Shown here piece after piece: positions 1 through 5,987 of a stretch of 16,620 nucleotides of DNA. The notes beneath the pieces were generated by a model. That model worked only from the letters and a program-made list of their open reading frames with translations. It did not search any database and had not been told where the DNA came from. Both the position numbers and the translations under genes were made by a program. Each line of letters opens with the position of its first letter. Position 1 is the first letter of the stretch. The stretch is from DATKZB01 sp035528235 (GTDB lineage: Bacteria; Planctomycetota; Phycisphaerae; FEN-1346), in assembly GCA_035528235.1 (NCBI GenBank), contig DATKZB010000144.1, positions 1-16,620 of the forward strand, given 5' to 3'.

Positions 1-71
1 TCTCTTCTGAACGCTCGGACTCCACCGTTACACCACCTTGCCAAAGACGGGCCACGTTAACCGGTGCAGAC

Positions 72-1325
72 TCACCGGGCCGCTTCCTTCATCGAGACGT
101 CGTCGAAGTAATAAATGCCGGGCGGCCAGTAGGCGTAGACCTTGAGGACGACGTACTCGATCTTGGACTGGGTATCGGTGGGGATTTCGCAGATCCGCAC
201 GTTCGATTCCCAGTCCTTGCCCTCCTTAGCGCACCTCAGGGCCAGGTACGCGTCGTAGACGACCCGTTTCTCGCCCTTGACGTCGGCCCAGCCGCGGATG
301 AAGAGTTTCGGAAAGAAAAAATCCGTACTCTGACCCCGGTACCGGATGCTGACCTTGTACGCCTTGCCCGGCGTCACGGGAATGGGGGCCGAGTCGTACG
401 CCACGCCGTAGATGCCGGCCACGGTGTCGTACTTGGCGCCGGAGGTGGCCGTGGGTTTCGGGGCGTCCTCGGCCCGTGCGCCGGCCTTGACCTTCTTCTG
501 CCACGCGACCCACTCGTCGTGGTACACGTCGGTGTTGATCTTGAGGCACTTGCCCGTCACGCCGCCATCGACCCAGAAGGTGGTCTGGCCGTCGAGCCGC
601 TGCCAGCCGTCGGGGGTCTTGGTGCCGGTCTCGAAGCCGCCGTTGCGGACGAGTTCGGGCCCGACGGTCTTGACCTTGGCGTCGGCCTCGGGGGTGGCGG
701 TGGGCACGGGTTTCTTGGTGCGGCCGGTCAGTTCCAGGAGGACCGCGTCCTGGATGGGGTTGACGAGTTGCGGCTCGCCGGCCGTGCGGGTGTCGGAGAG
801 GGTGAGTTTGTCGGCGGCCAGGTTCAGGTTGAGGCCGCGCACGTGCATGACCAGCCCCTCGGCCTGGGGCCGGACCTCGCCCCAGAGTCCGATCTTGGCG
901 CCGAAACTGTTCTGGAGGATGGCCGCCATCTCGGCCACGGGCGCGTCGAGCGTCGGCATGGGCTTGCCGGCCATGGCCTCCTTGAGGCTGAGCGTCTCGA
1001 CGACCACCAGGTTCAGCCGCGTGGCCCGCAGGCGGAGACTGTCGGCGAACTTGCGGCCGGTCCGGTCGCCGTCGGGCGACGAGAACGGGAAGATGACGAC
1101 CACGATCTCCTCGGGCTTGGGCACCTGGAGCGCGCGGGCCTGACCCGCCGCGGCCACGAGGACCGCCACGCACGCCGCCAGAGTCGTGCAACGCCACTTC
1201 GCGACTTCATCCCGCCTGGCGGCCTTCCTAGGCCGCCAGGAACACGCGTCATGCCCGACCGCGGCGGCCTGGGAAGGCCGCCGCGCGACAAGTGGCGTTG
1301 TGGAAAGAGGCGCCGGGTGCCGCAT
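72..1325 (-). CDS. Exported protein with C-terminal CBM4/9-like carbohydrate-binding domain
   Basis: 417 residues from ATG 1325. The ATG lies 5 bases beyond the stop of the upstream gene and has AAAGGA about 9 nt before it, so the two genes probably form an operon. Residues 47-65 (TTLAACVAVLVAAAGQARA) form a hydrophobic signal-peptide core with an AxA-type cleavage site. Residues 9-46 are encoded by a 112-bp palindromic repeat that appears to have been inserted in frame (see the repeat entry). Residues 66 to about 210 resemble a small alpha/beta domain of the TolB-N or CsgG-like kind, but this is a weak impression. Residues 225-417 read as a CBM4/9-like jelly roll: it begins ELVRNGGFETG, followed by PDGW, and ends YYFDDVSMKEA, which is typical of that fold. 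The inferred role is binding of a glycan or other ligand in the periplasm or outside the cell. No catalytic residues were recognised. If ATG 1325 is not used, the next in-frame starts are GTGs at 1169 and 1157, which would destroy most of the signal peptide. Confidence 0.8.
   Translation of the reverse strand: MRHPAPLSTTPLVARRPSQAAAVGHDACSWRPRKAARRDEVAKWRCTTLAACVAVLVAAAGQARALQVPKPEEIVVVIFPFSSPDGDRTGRKFADSLRLRATRLNLVVVETLSLKEAMAGKPMPTLDAPVAEMAAILQNSFGAKIGLWGEVRPQAEGLVMHVRGLNLNLAADKLTLSDTRTAGEPQLVNPIQDAVLLELTGRTKKPVPTATPEADAKVKTVGPELVRNGGFETGTKTPDGWQRLDGQTTFWVDGGVTGKCLKINTDVYHDEWVAWQKKVKAGARAEDAPKPTATSGAKYDTVAGIYGVAYDSAPIPVTPGKAYKVSIRYRGQSTDFFFPKLFIRGWADVKGEKRVVYDAYLALRCAKEGKDWESNVRICEIPTDTQSKIEYVVLKVYAYWPPGIYYFDDVSMKEAAR
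1189..1300 (-). repeat. 112-bp two-hairpin palindromic element (REPIN/MITE-like), copy 1
   Basis: The ends are an 11-bp inverted repeat, CAACGCCACTT and AAGTGGCGTTG. Inside are two perfect 11-bp stems with 4-nt loops, at 1215-1240 (CCTGGCGGCCT arm) and 1260-1285 (CGCGGCGGCCT arm), in opposite orientation to each other. Its reverse complement matches the element at 2450-2561 with 8 differences in 112 bases by eye. It is flanked by CA on both sides (1187-1188 and 1301-1302, as read on the minus strand). It lies inside the reading frame of the CBM-like gene. Confidence 0.85.
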
Positions 1326-1330
1326 TGGGT

Positions 1331-2332
1331 TCAGTCCTTTCCGCGGCGACGGAGGTTGCGGGCCATGTCGCGGAGGCGTCGCTCCATGTCGCGCTTGGGC
1401 CGCGCCGCCCGGTCGAAGAGGATGGCGGCCACGTCGGACCAGTTCGAGACGACGTGCACGGTCTCGGGCAGGTCCGCCAGTTCCGCCGCCAGTTTCTCGT
1501 AGTCCTTCGGATCGTCCTCGGACCAGTCGACGTGCAGGATGAGGATCGAGTTAAGGCCGTGGTCGGCGTAGGCCCGTGCGTCGGAGACCTTGTCGCCGAT
1601 GCCGACGACGAGGTTCTTGTAGGTCCGTTTGATATCGGCCAGGCGGGCCGTCTTGTACGTGCCGCTGCCGCCTGCCAGGCCGCCGAGCGAACTCGTCAAA
1701 ACTGGCCCGGGCGGGAAGCCGTTCTCGGTCAACCACCGCTTGCTCGAGGGCCCCAGAAAGTCGGGCCGGTGCGTCAGGTAGACCACGGTGTGGTTGGCGG
1801 CTAGGCGCTGTAAGACGGCGCTGGCGCCGTCCATCGGCCTGGCCCCGCCCAGGAGGACCCGCGCGAACCCCGACGCCACGACCGTCTTGTCGAGGTCGAC
1901 GACGACCACCCGCGCGTCGGCCGGGCGGACGGCGACGAGCAGTTGGGCGTCGTCGATCGGTTTCTCGGGCTGGTCGTCCGGCTTGAGGCGGACGCGGACG
2001 AGGTAGTCGCCGGCCTTCTCGGGCGCCGTCCAGCGGACCGAGGCGTTGCCGTCCTGGTCCGAGACGACCTCGCCGAGGCGCCGCTCCTCGATGTGGAACT
2101 GGATGCGTTTGCCCGCCTCGCCGCCCAGGCCCAGGCCGCTGCGCAGGCGGGCCTGAAGTGTGACCTCCGTGCCCGGCGCAACCAGGAGGTCGCCGGCCAC
2201 CAGGACCGGGCCGACGCGGTCGCGGACCCTGTCGAGGATGTCCCCGAGGCCGGCCCGAAGCGTTCCGCCGCAGGCCAGCAGCAAGGCGGCGCCCAGCAGG
2301 AGGTGAATACGTCGCTTAACCATACGCTTCAT
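1331..2332 (-). CDS. Exported HAD-type phosphatase with N-terminal Ig-like domain (LNS2/App1-like)
   Basis: 333 residues from ATG 2332. In-frame ATGs lie further upstream, but this one directly precedes the signal sequence (MKRMVKRRIH, then a Leu/Ala-rich core, cleavage near residue 27) and lies just 3' of a promoter. Residues 41-117 read as a beta-sandwich of bacterial Ig type, with APGTEVTLQARL, DQDGNASVRWTAP and GDYLVRVRL. Residues 141-310 are a HAD phosphatase: motif I DLDKT at 146-150, motif II Thr187 in YLTHRP, motif III lysine probably Lys227 in YKTARL, and motif IV GDKVSD at 246-251. The phrases RWLTENGFPPGPVLTS and IGDKVSDARAY recall the LNS2/App1 branch, whose known members are phosphatidate phosphatases. 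The substrate here is unproven. An export signal on a HAD phosphatase of this type is unusual. LLAC at residues 18-21 is an imperfect lipobox, so a lipoprotein is possible. The stop is 5 bases before the CBM-like gene. Confidence 0.82.
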   Translation of the reverse strand: MKRMVKRRIHLLLGAALLLACGGTLRAGLGDILDRVRDRVGPVLVAGDLLVAPGTEVTLQARLRSGLGLGGEAGKRIQFHIEERRLGEVVSDQDGNASVRWTAPEKAGDYLVRVRLKPDDQPEKPIDDAQLLVAVRPADARVVVVDLDKTVVASGFARVLLGGARPMDGASAVLQRLAANHTVVYLTHRPDFLGPSSKRWLTENGFPPGPVLTSSLGGLAGGSGTYKTARLADIKRTYKNLVVGIGDKVSDARAYADHGLNSILILHVDWSEDDPKDYEKLAAELADLPETVHVVSNWSDVAAILFDRAARPKRDMERRLRDMARNLRRRGKD

Positions 2333-2339
2333 CGTATTC

Positions 2340-2368
2340 AGGCTACGCCTGTCGGCGGGGGCGGTCAA
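2340..2368 (-). promoter_or_regulatory. Putative sigma-70-type promoter for the HAD/CBM operon
   Basis: On the minus strand, TTGACC (2368-2363), a 17-bp spacer and TAGCCT (2345-2340). The -35 box matches consensus at 5 of 6 positions and the -10 box at 3 of 6. Only 7 bases separate the -10 box from ATG 2332, so transcription would begin at or next to the start codon and give a leaderless mRNA. That fits the absence of a Shine-Dalgarno sequence there. Confidence 0.45.
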
Positions 2369-2397
2369 TAGTTTTCGCATTTCCGAGGGTCCGGACC

Positions 2398-2426
2398 TTG
2401 ACGCATCCCTCCGCACGTCGTATAGG
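2398..2426 (+). promoter_or_regulatory. Putative sigma-70-type promoter for the PHP gene
   Basis: TTGACG at 2398-2403, a 17-bp spacer, then TATAGG at 2421-2426, matching the consensus boxes at 5 of 6 and 4 of 6 positions. The start of transcription would be near 2433, giving a leader of about 165 nt that contains the whole palindromic element at 2450-2561. It lies beside the divergent promoter at 2340-2368. Confidence 0.55.
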
Positions 2427-2449
2427 TTGCTTGCCTTGACGTTCCCCTA

Positions 2450-2561
2450 CAGCGCCACTTGTCGCGCGGCGGCCTTCCCAGGCCGCCGCGATCGGGCCTG
2501 CCGCATGTTCCTGGCGGCCTAGGAAGGCCGCCAGGCGGGAGGAAGTGGCGAAGTGGCGCTG
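2450..2561 (+). repeat. 112-bp two-hairpin palindromic element, copy 2
   Basis: Terminal inverted repeat CAGCGCCACTT and AAGTGGCGCTG, extended outwards by CTA/TAG. The internal hairpins are at 2465-2490 (loop TCCC) and 2510-2535 (loop AGGA). It is in inverted orientation relative to copy 1 at 1189-1300. Both arms of the outer stem differ from copy 1 at the third base pair (A-T there, G-C here), so pairing is kept. TA flanks both sides (2448-2449 and 2562-2563). It lies in the predicted leader of the PHP gene. Confidence 0.85.
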
Positions 2562-2599
2562 TAGGCGTCCGCGCCGCCGAGGTATTCAAGGAGTCTCGA

Positions 2600-3475
2600 G
2601 TGGTCCTGAAGGCACCTCAGCCCGACCTGGTCGACCTGCACGTGCATTCCAGCGCGAGCGACGGGGCCTACCTGCCGCGCGAGGTGGTCGCCCACGCCCG
2701 CGAGGTGGGCCTGAAGGCCATCGCGCTGACCGACCACGACACCGTAGCCGGCGTGGCGGAGGCCCAGGCGGCGGGGGCGGAGTTCGGCATCGAGGTCATC
2801 GCGGGCGTCGAACTATCGGCCGAGTTCGACGACGGCTCCTGCCACCTGCTCGGGTACTTCATCGACCCTGCCAACGCCGGGCTCGAAAGCCTGCTGGCCG
2901 AGGCACGCGACGGCCGCGCCGTTAGAAATGTCAAGATCCTCCAGCGCCTGAGCGACCTGGGCTTCGACCTGACGATGGACGAGGTGACCTCGCGCGTTGC
3001 CGACGGCACCTTGGGGCGGCCGCACTTTGCGATGGCCCTGGTAGAGAAGGGCTACGTTGCGTCGTGGAACGAGGCGTTCGACAAGTACCTGGGCCGGGGC
3101 AAAGCCGCCTACGTGCCCCGGCGGCGGGTGGGGCCGGAGGAAGGCATCCAGGCCATCCGGGCCGCCGGGGGGCTGGCGTCGCTGGCCCATCCGCGGCAAC
3201 TGAACCGCAGTGTGGCCGAGACCGACGCGTGGATCGAGCAGCTGGCCGCCGTCGGCCTGGAAGCCGTCGAGAGTTCAAGCCCCGACCACACCGCCAACTA
3301 CGCCCGGCACTATCACGAGACGGCCGCGCGGCTGGGCCTGCTGGAGACGGGCGGCACCGATTGGCATGGCCGCGAGGACGTCGACATCCACCTGGGCCTG
3401 GGCCGCGGGTCGATGCTCATCCACTACGACGTTGTCCAGCAGATGAAAGATCGCCTGGCCGCGCGCCGCCCGTGA
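2600..3475 (+). CDS. PHP-domain metal-dependent phosphoesterase (TrpH/YciV, RNase AM-like)
   Basis: 291 residues. GTG 2600 is chosen because AAGGAG (2588-2593) lies 6 nt before it; the longer frame back to 2459 only reads through the palindromic repeat. The PHP metal-binding motifs are all present: DLHVHSSASDG at 12-22 (His14, His16), TDHDT at 44-48, Glu71 in GVELSAE, His82 in HLLGYF, LAHP at 195-198 (His197) and GGTDWHG at 251-257 (Asp254, His256). The helical insert with GRPHFA at 139-144 is typical of the TrpH/YciV subfamily. Known members remove phosphate from 3',5'-nucleoside bisphosphates or trim short 5'-phosphorylated RNA from the 5' end with divalent metals. It is cytoplasmic, with no signal peptide, and is transcribed divergently from the HAD gene. 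Family assignment is firm; the exact substrate is inferred. Confidence 0.92.
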   Translation: MVLKAPQPDLVDLHVHSSASDGAYLPREVVAHAREVGLKAIALTDHDTVAGVAEAQAAGAEFGIEVIAGVELSAEFDDGSCHLLGYFIDPANAGLESLLAEARDGRAVRNVKILQRLSDLGFDLTMDEVTSRVADGTLGRPHFAMALVEKGYVASWNEAFDKYLGRGKAAYVPRRRVGPEEGIQAIRAAGGLASLAHPRQLNRSVAETDAWIEQLAAVGLEAVESSSPDHTANYARHYHETAARLGLLETGGTDWHGREDVDIHLGLGRGSMLIHYDVVQQMKDRLAARRP

Positions 3476-3633
3476 GACGGGCCAGGGCCGAGGCCGGTCG
3501 GCTGGTGGCCTTAGTGCGGCCGTCGCCAGCCTGCCAAGATGGCAGCCGAAGGGCCGATTTTCTTATAGTGTCGATTTTGGCCTGTCAGATGTGCTCAAAC
3601 GCCGACCGCAAACGTGCCGTTCCGATCAGTCCC

Positions 3634-3663
3634 GATCAAAAACGATCAAAAACGTTCAAAAAC
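3634..3663 (+). repeat. Three direct 10-bp repeats (GATCAAAAAC)
   Basis: GATCAAAAAC at 3634-3643 and 3644-3653, then GTTCAAAAAC at 3654-3663. A further GATCAGTCCC precedes them at 3624. They are markedly AT-richer than the surrounding DNA. Their function is unknown. Confidence 0.75.
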
Positions 3664-3888
3664 CGCGCGCTTTGCCTTACCCATCTTACCAAAACACCGG
3701 CCAATCTGCCTTTTCGCTAGCGCCAGGGACGATTCAACCACGCAAAAACGCCCCAAAACAGCGCGCACGGACCAACCGCGCATAGTTTAACGACGGTCGG
3801 GTATCCAGCAGCGACCATTGGGGGGCGAAAACCTGGCCGTGACGGCCGGTCTGCCGCTCGCTCGCGCTCGCGGCTAGCCAAAACGCAC

Positions 3889-3951
3889 GCCGCGACCGGC
3901 AGAAACCGAGCCGCGACCCGCAGAAACAGAGCCGCGACCGTCAGGGAGCGG
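3889..3951 (+). repeat. Three tandem 21-bp repeats (GCCGCGACC...)
   Basis: Units at 3889-3909, 3910-3930 and 3931-3951 all begin GCCGCGACC. The first two continue GGCAGAAACCGA and CGCAGAAACAGA; the third has diverged (GTCAGGGAGCGG). They end 10 bp before the stop of the convergent minus-strand gene. They may be transcribed at its 3' end. Confidence 0.7.
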
Positions 3952-3961
3952 TAGGCGTGTC

Positions 3962-4783
3962 TCAGGCGTACTCAGCGCCAAGGTCGTCCAGGATGGCCTT
4001 CAGGGCTTGGACGGCCTTCTTGAACAGGTCGGGCCCACTGAAGCCCGAAAACTGCCCGGCGGCCGCCAAGTGCGGTTCCAGCGAGATGAACCCCTCGAAG
4101 CCGCGGGTCGATATGGCGTCGCCGAGGACCTCTGGGATGTCGCCATCGCCCTGGCCGGCGGGCACGACTTTGCCGGCGGCCGCCACGGCGTCCTTGATGT
4201 GGAAATACGCGATGTGGTCGCGGAGGACCTTCCACGCCTCGGCCGGCCGCACGCCCGCCACGACGAAGTTGGCCGGGTCGAAGACCAGTTTCATGCCGGG
4301 CACGCTGGTGGCGATGTCGAGGCAAGCGTCGGTCTTCTCGCCATAGATGTCCTTCTCGTTCTCGTGCAGCAGAACGACGGGCCGGCCCCCTACCATCTCG
4401 ACCTGCTCGCGGAGGCGGCGGATGACCTCGTCGCGGTGGTCGGCCATGCGGCCGCCCTCGGGCGGGTAGTAACTGAAGAGGCGGATGTACGGGGCGCCGA
4501 AGAACTCGGCCGCGTCCAGGGCCACCTTGAAGCGCTCGACGTGCTCGGCCCACGGGGCATCGATCTTCACTTTGCCGATGGGCGACCCGATGGCCGAGAC
4601 GCCGATGCCGGCGTCGCCGAGGCGTTTCTTCAGGTCGCGTCGCTGCCGGGCCGAGAAGTCGAGGACGTTCGTGTCCCACACGCCGCGCAGCTCCAGGTAT
4701 CGCATGCTCTCGCTGGCGAGGGTCCGGACCTGGAGGTCGAGATCGGGGCCGATTTCGTCGGCGAATCCGGTCAGGTGAATCAT
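3962..4783 (-). CDS. Sugar-phosphate isomerase/epimerase-like TIM barrel
   Basis: 273 residues from ATG 4783, preceded by GGAG with a 5-nt spacer. It belongs to the xylose isomerase-like (AP_endonuc_2) superfamily: cytoplasmic (beta/alpha)8 barrels that bind divalent metal and isomerise or epimerise sugars and sugar phosphates. The usual Glu-Asp-His-Glu metal set is recognisable: Glu141 in LLHENEK, Asp169 in LVFDPANF, His195 in YFHIKD and Glu236 in ISLEPHL. The barrel opens with GFADEIGPDLDLQ and ends FSGPDLFKKAVQALKAIL, both typical of this family in environmental bacteria. A second member of the superfamily lies immediately upstream on the same strand, so the two probably act in one carbohydrate pathway. 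The substrate cannot be read from the sequence. Confidence 0.87.
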   Translation of the reverse strand: MIHLTGFADEIGPDLDLQVRTLASESMRYLELRGVWDTNVLDFSARQRRDLKKRLGDAGIGVSAIGSPIGKVKIDAPWAEHVERFKVALDAAEFFGAPYIRLFSYYPPEGGRMADHRDEVIRRLREQVEMVGGRPVVLLHENEKDIYGEKTDACLDIATSVPGMKLVFDPANFVVAGVRPAEAWKVLRDHIAYFHIKDAVAAAGKVVPAGQGDGDIPEVLGDAISTRGFEGFISLEPHLAAAGQFSGFSGPDLFKKAVQALKAILDDLGAEYA

Positions 4784-4826
4784 GGTGGCTCCGTTCGATA
4801 GGCGTTGCGAGAACGGCCGGCAAACA

Positions 4827-4852
4827 CATGGTCACCCTGCGGGATGACCATG
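4827..4852 (-). other. Hairpin between the two epimerase-like genes
   Basis: CATGGTCA and TGACCATG form an 8-bp perfect stem, extended by a G-T wobble and two G-C pairs to a 4-nt loop. It lies in the 94-bp gap between two same-strand genes. There is no T-tract, so it is more likely an mRNA processing or stability element than a terminator. Confidence 0.4.
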
Positions 4853-4877
4853 CCACCCCATGCCGCGTTCACAGACT

Positions 4878-5645
4878 CTAGGCCGCATCCCACTGCCGGC
4901 GGAGAAACTCCAGGCACGGCCCCAGTTCGGCCGGCATGTCGGTCCAGGCGCACTCGATGCTGATTCGCCGGTCGTAGCCGATGGCCTTCAGCCGCTGGAA
5001 GAAGGGCTGATAGTCGGCCATGCCGGGGCCGGGCGGCCCGCGGGTCGTCGGATCGGCGATGTGCACGTGGGCGAGCATGCGGGTACACTCATCGAGGTGC
5101 CCCAGCGGCTGGCGGTCGACGGAAAAGTGGTAAAAGTCGGCCAGGACGGCCAGGCCGGGCGCGCCGGCCCGCCGCACCAGCGCCAACGCGTCGGGCAGAT
5201 CGTTCAGGATGTTGCACTCGCGGCAGTTGAGCGGCTCGACGACGATCGTCAGGCCGGCGGCGGCGGCAATCGGCCCGATGGCTTTCATCGCGGCGACGAG
5301 TTGGTCCTTGGCCTTGCTTCGCGGCCAACCTTGGGGAATGCTGCGGGCCCCGCCGGAGCCGAAGACGATGAAGTCCGAGCCCATGGTCGCGGCACGCTCC
5401 ACGGTCCGGCGGGCGTGGGCGATAACCCGCGACAGGTCGGCGTGCGGCCCGGTCATCTTGAGGTTGCCGGGGAAGAAACAGTTGTACCCCGCCACGGGCA
5501 CCGCCAAGTCGGCGGGCGAGACGGGCGGCTGCCAGGTGTCCTCGTCGGGCTTCAGGAAGTTCTGGACGTGGCCTTCGATGAAGTCGGCGCCCGCGGCCGC
5601 AATCCACGACGCGTCTTCCGGCCCGGCACATACGCCGAATTGCAT
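4878..5645 (-). CDS. Sugar-phosphate isomerase/epimerase-like TIM barrel (first gene of pair)
   Basis: 255 residues from ATG 5645. GGAGGG lies about 7 nt before this ATG, and the protein starts directly with the first barrel strand (MQFGVCAGPED); an upstream in-frame extension to 5738 overlaps the promoter and looks non-coding. It belongs to the same AP_endonuc_2/xylose isomerase-like superfamily as its neighbour but is clearly divergent from it. Candidate metal ligands are Glu137 in VVEPLN, Asp170 in LADFYHF, His195 in AHVHIAD and Glu231 in SIECAW. GMADYQPFFQRLKAIGYD near the C-terminus is typical of this family. The inferred role is cytoplasmic sugar or polyol isomerisation or epimerisation. 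The pair could be one operon read from the promoter at 5710-5738. Confidence 0.87.
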   Translation of the reverse strand: MQFGVCAGPEDASWIAAAGADFIEGHVQNFLKPDEDTWQPPVSPADLAVPVAGYNCFFPGNLKMTGPHADLSRVIAHARRTVERAATMGSDFIVFGSGGARSIPQGWPRSKAKDQLVAAMKAIGPIAAAAGLTIVVEPLNCRECNILNDLPDALALVRRAGAPGLAVLADFYHFSVDRQPLGHLDECTRMLAHVHIADPTTRGPPGPGMADYQPFFQRLKAIGYDRRISIECAWTDMPAELGPCLEFLRRQWDAA

Positions 5646-5709
5646 GGCGGGTCCCTCCGGTGCAGCCGTCCGCGGAGGCCGGCGCAGCGCCAGCCCCGGC
5701 AACAGGTGC

Positions 5710-5738
5710 ACTCTACCGGCGTGCGTGAGGCAAGTCAA
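5710..5738 (-). promoter_or_regulatory. Putative sigma-70-type promoter for the epimerase-like pair
   Basis: On the minus strand, TTGACT (5738-5733), a 17-bp spacer and TAGAGT (5715-5710), matching consensus at 5 of 6 and 4 of 6 positions. The predicted start near 5703 gives a leader of about 58 nt containing the GGAGGG ribosome-binding site. Confidence 0.55.
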
Positions 5739-5817
5739 CGGCTATCGGCGCGGGTTCGCGCTGATACGTGTCTGGCGTGTGCCCGTTTGCCTGAGCCGTG
5801 TGCTTGGTGTGGCGCCG

Positions 5818-5855
5818 GTGCCAAGAGCACGGCCGGGCAAGACCGGCCGTGGCAC
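5818..5855 (+). repeat. Long palindrome in the divergent dapF/epimerase region
   Basis: CACGGCCGG (5828-5836) and CCGGCCGTG (5843-5851) pair perfectly around GCAAGA. Outer arms GTGC and GCAC extend the stem past a bulge. It lies between the promoter of the epimerase-like pair and the dapF promoter, in a 342-bp gap with no gene. It could be a two-way transcription barrier or another dispersed palindrome. Confidence 0.5.
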
Positions 5856-5930
5856 ACGCGGAACACACCCTTGCGCCGCTGGCACGGGCGGGGGCCGACA
5901 AAACACTGGATAACCGGTCTGGGCGAGGGC

Positions 5931-5936
5931 TATAAT
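5931..5936 (+). promoter_or_regulatory. Putative -10 box for dapF
   Basis: A perfect TATAAT in very GC-rich DNA, 51 nt before the dapF ATG. No good -35 box lies 16-19 bp upstream (ACTGGATAA occupies the region), so an activator may be needed. Confidence 0.45.
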
Positions 5937-5987
5937 CCGGCCCAGCGGCGGGGGCGGAACGGGGTGGCGCTGGGCCGGGGGCAGGTC

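Larger units (their letters stand above)
3476..3961. other. 486-bp non-coding stretch between convergent genes
   Basis: No convincing gene. The stretch lies between the PHP gene and the epimerase-like gene, which converge on it. It holds a small hairpin (CTGCCA/TGGCAG, 3531-3545) followed by GATTTTCTT, which could be a weak terminator for the PHP gene. Next is an AT-richer patch (about 3550-3680) with direct repeats. A near-palindrome follows at 3853-3874 (GCCGC...GCGGC around CTCGCTCGCG), and then three tandem 21-bp units just before the stop of the epimerase-like gene. Short open frames here show no recognisable protein. Confidence 0.6.

Noticed and set aside
60..78. Hairpin CCGGTG/CACCGG at the stop of the CBM-like gene as a terminator
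   Set aside because: The stem is only 6 bp, it overlaps the stop codon, and no T-tract follows on the minus strand.
2459..2599. N-terminal extension of the PHP gene starting inside the palindromic element
   Set aside because: These codons are repeat sequence. GTG 2600 has a well-spaced AAGGAG and begins just before the PHP motif, as in the family.
3591..3785. Small open frames in the AT-rich gap
   Set aside because: They lack a convincing ribosome-binding site and recognisable sequence, and they run through the direct repeats.
3889..3951. Possible CRISPR-like array in the 21-bp units
   Set aside because: The units are directly abutting with no spacers, there are only three, and no cas genes are nearby.
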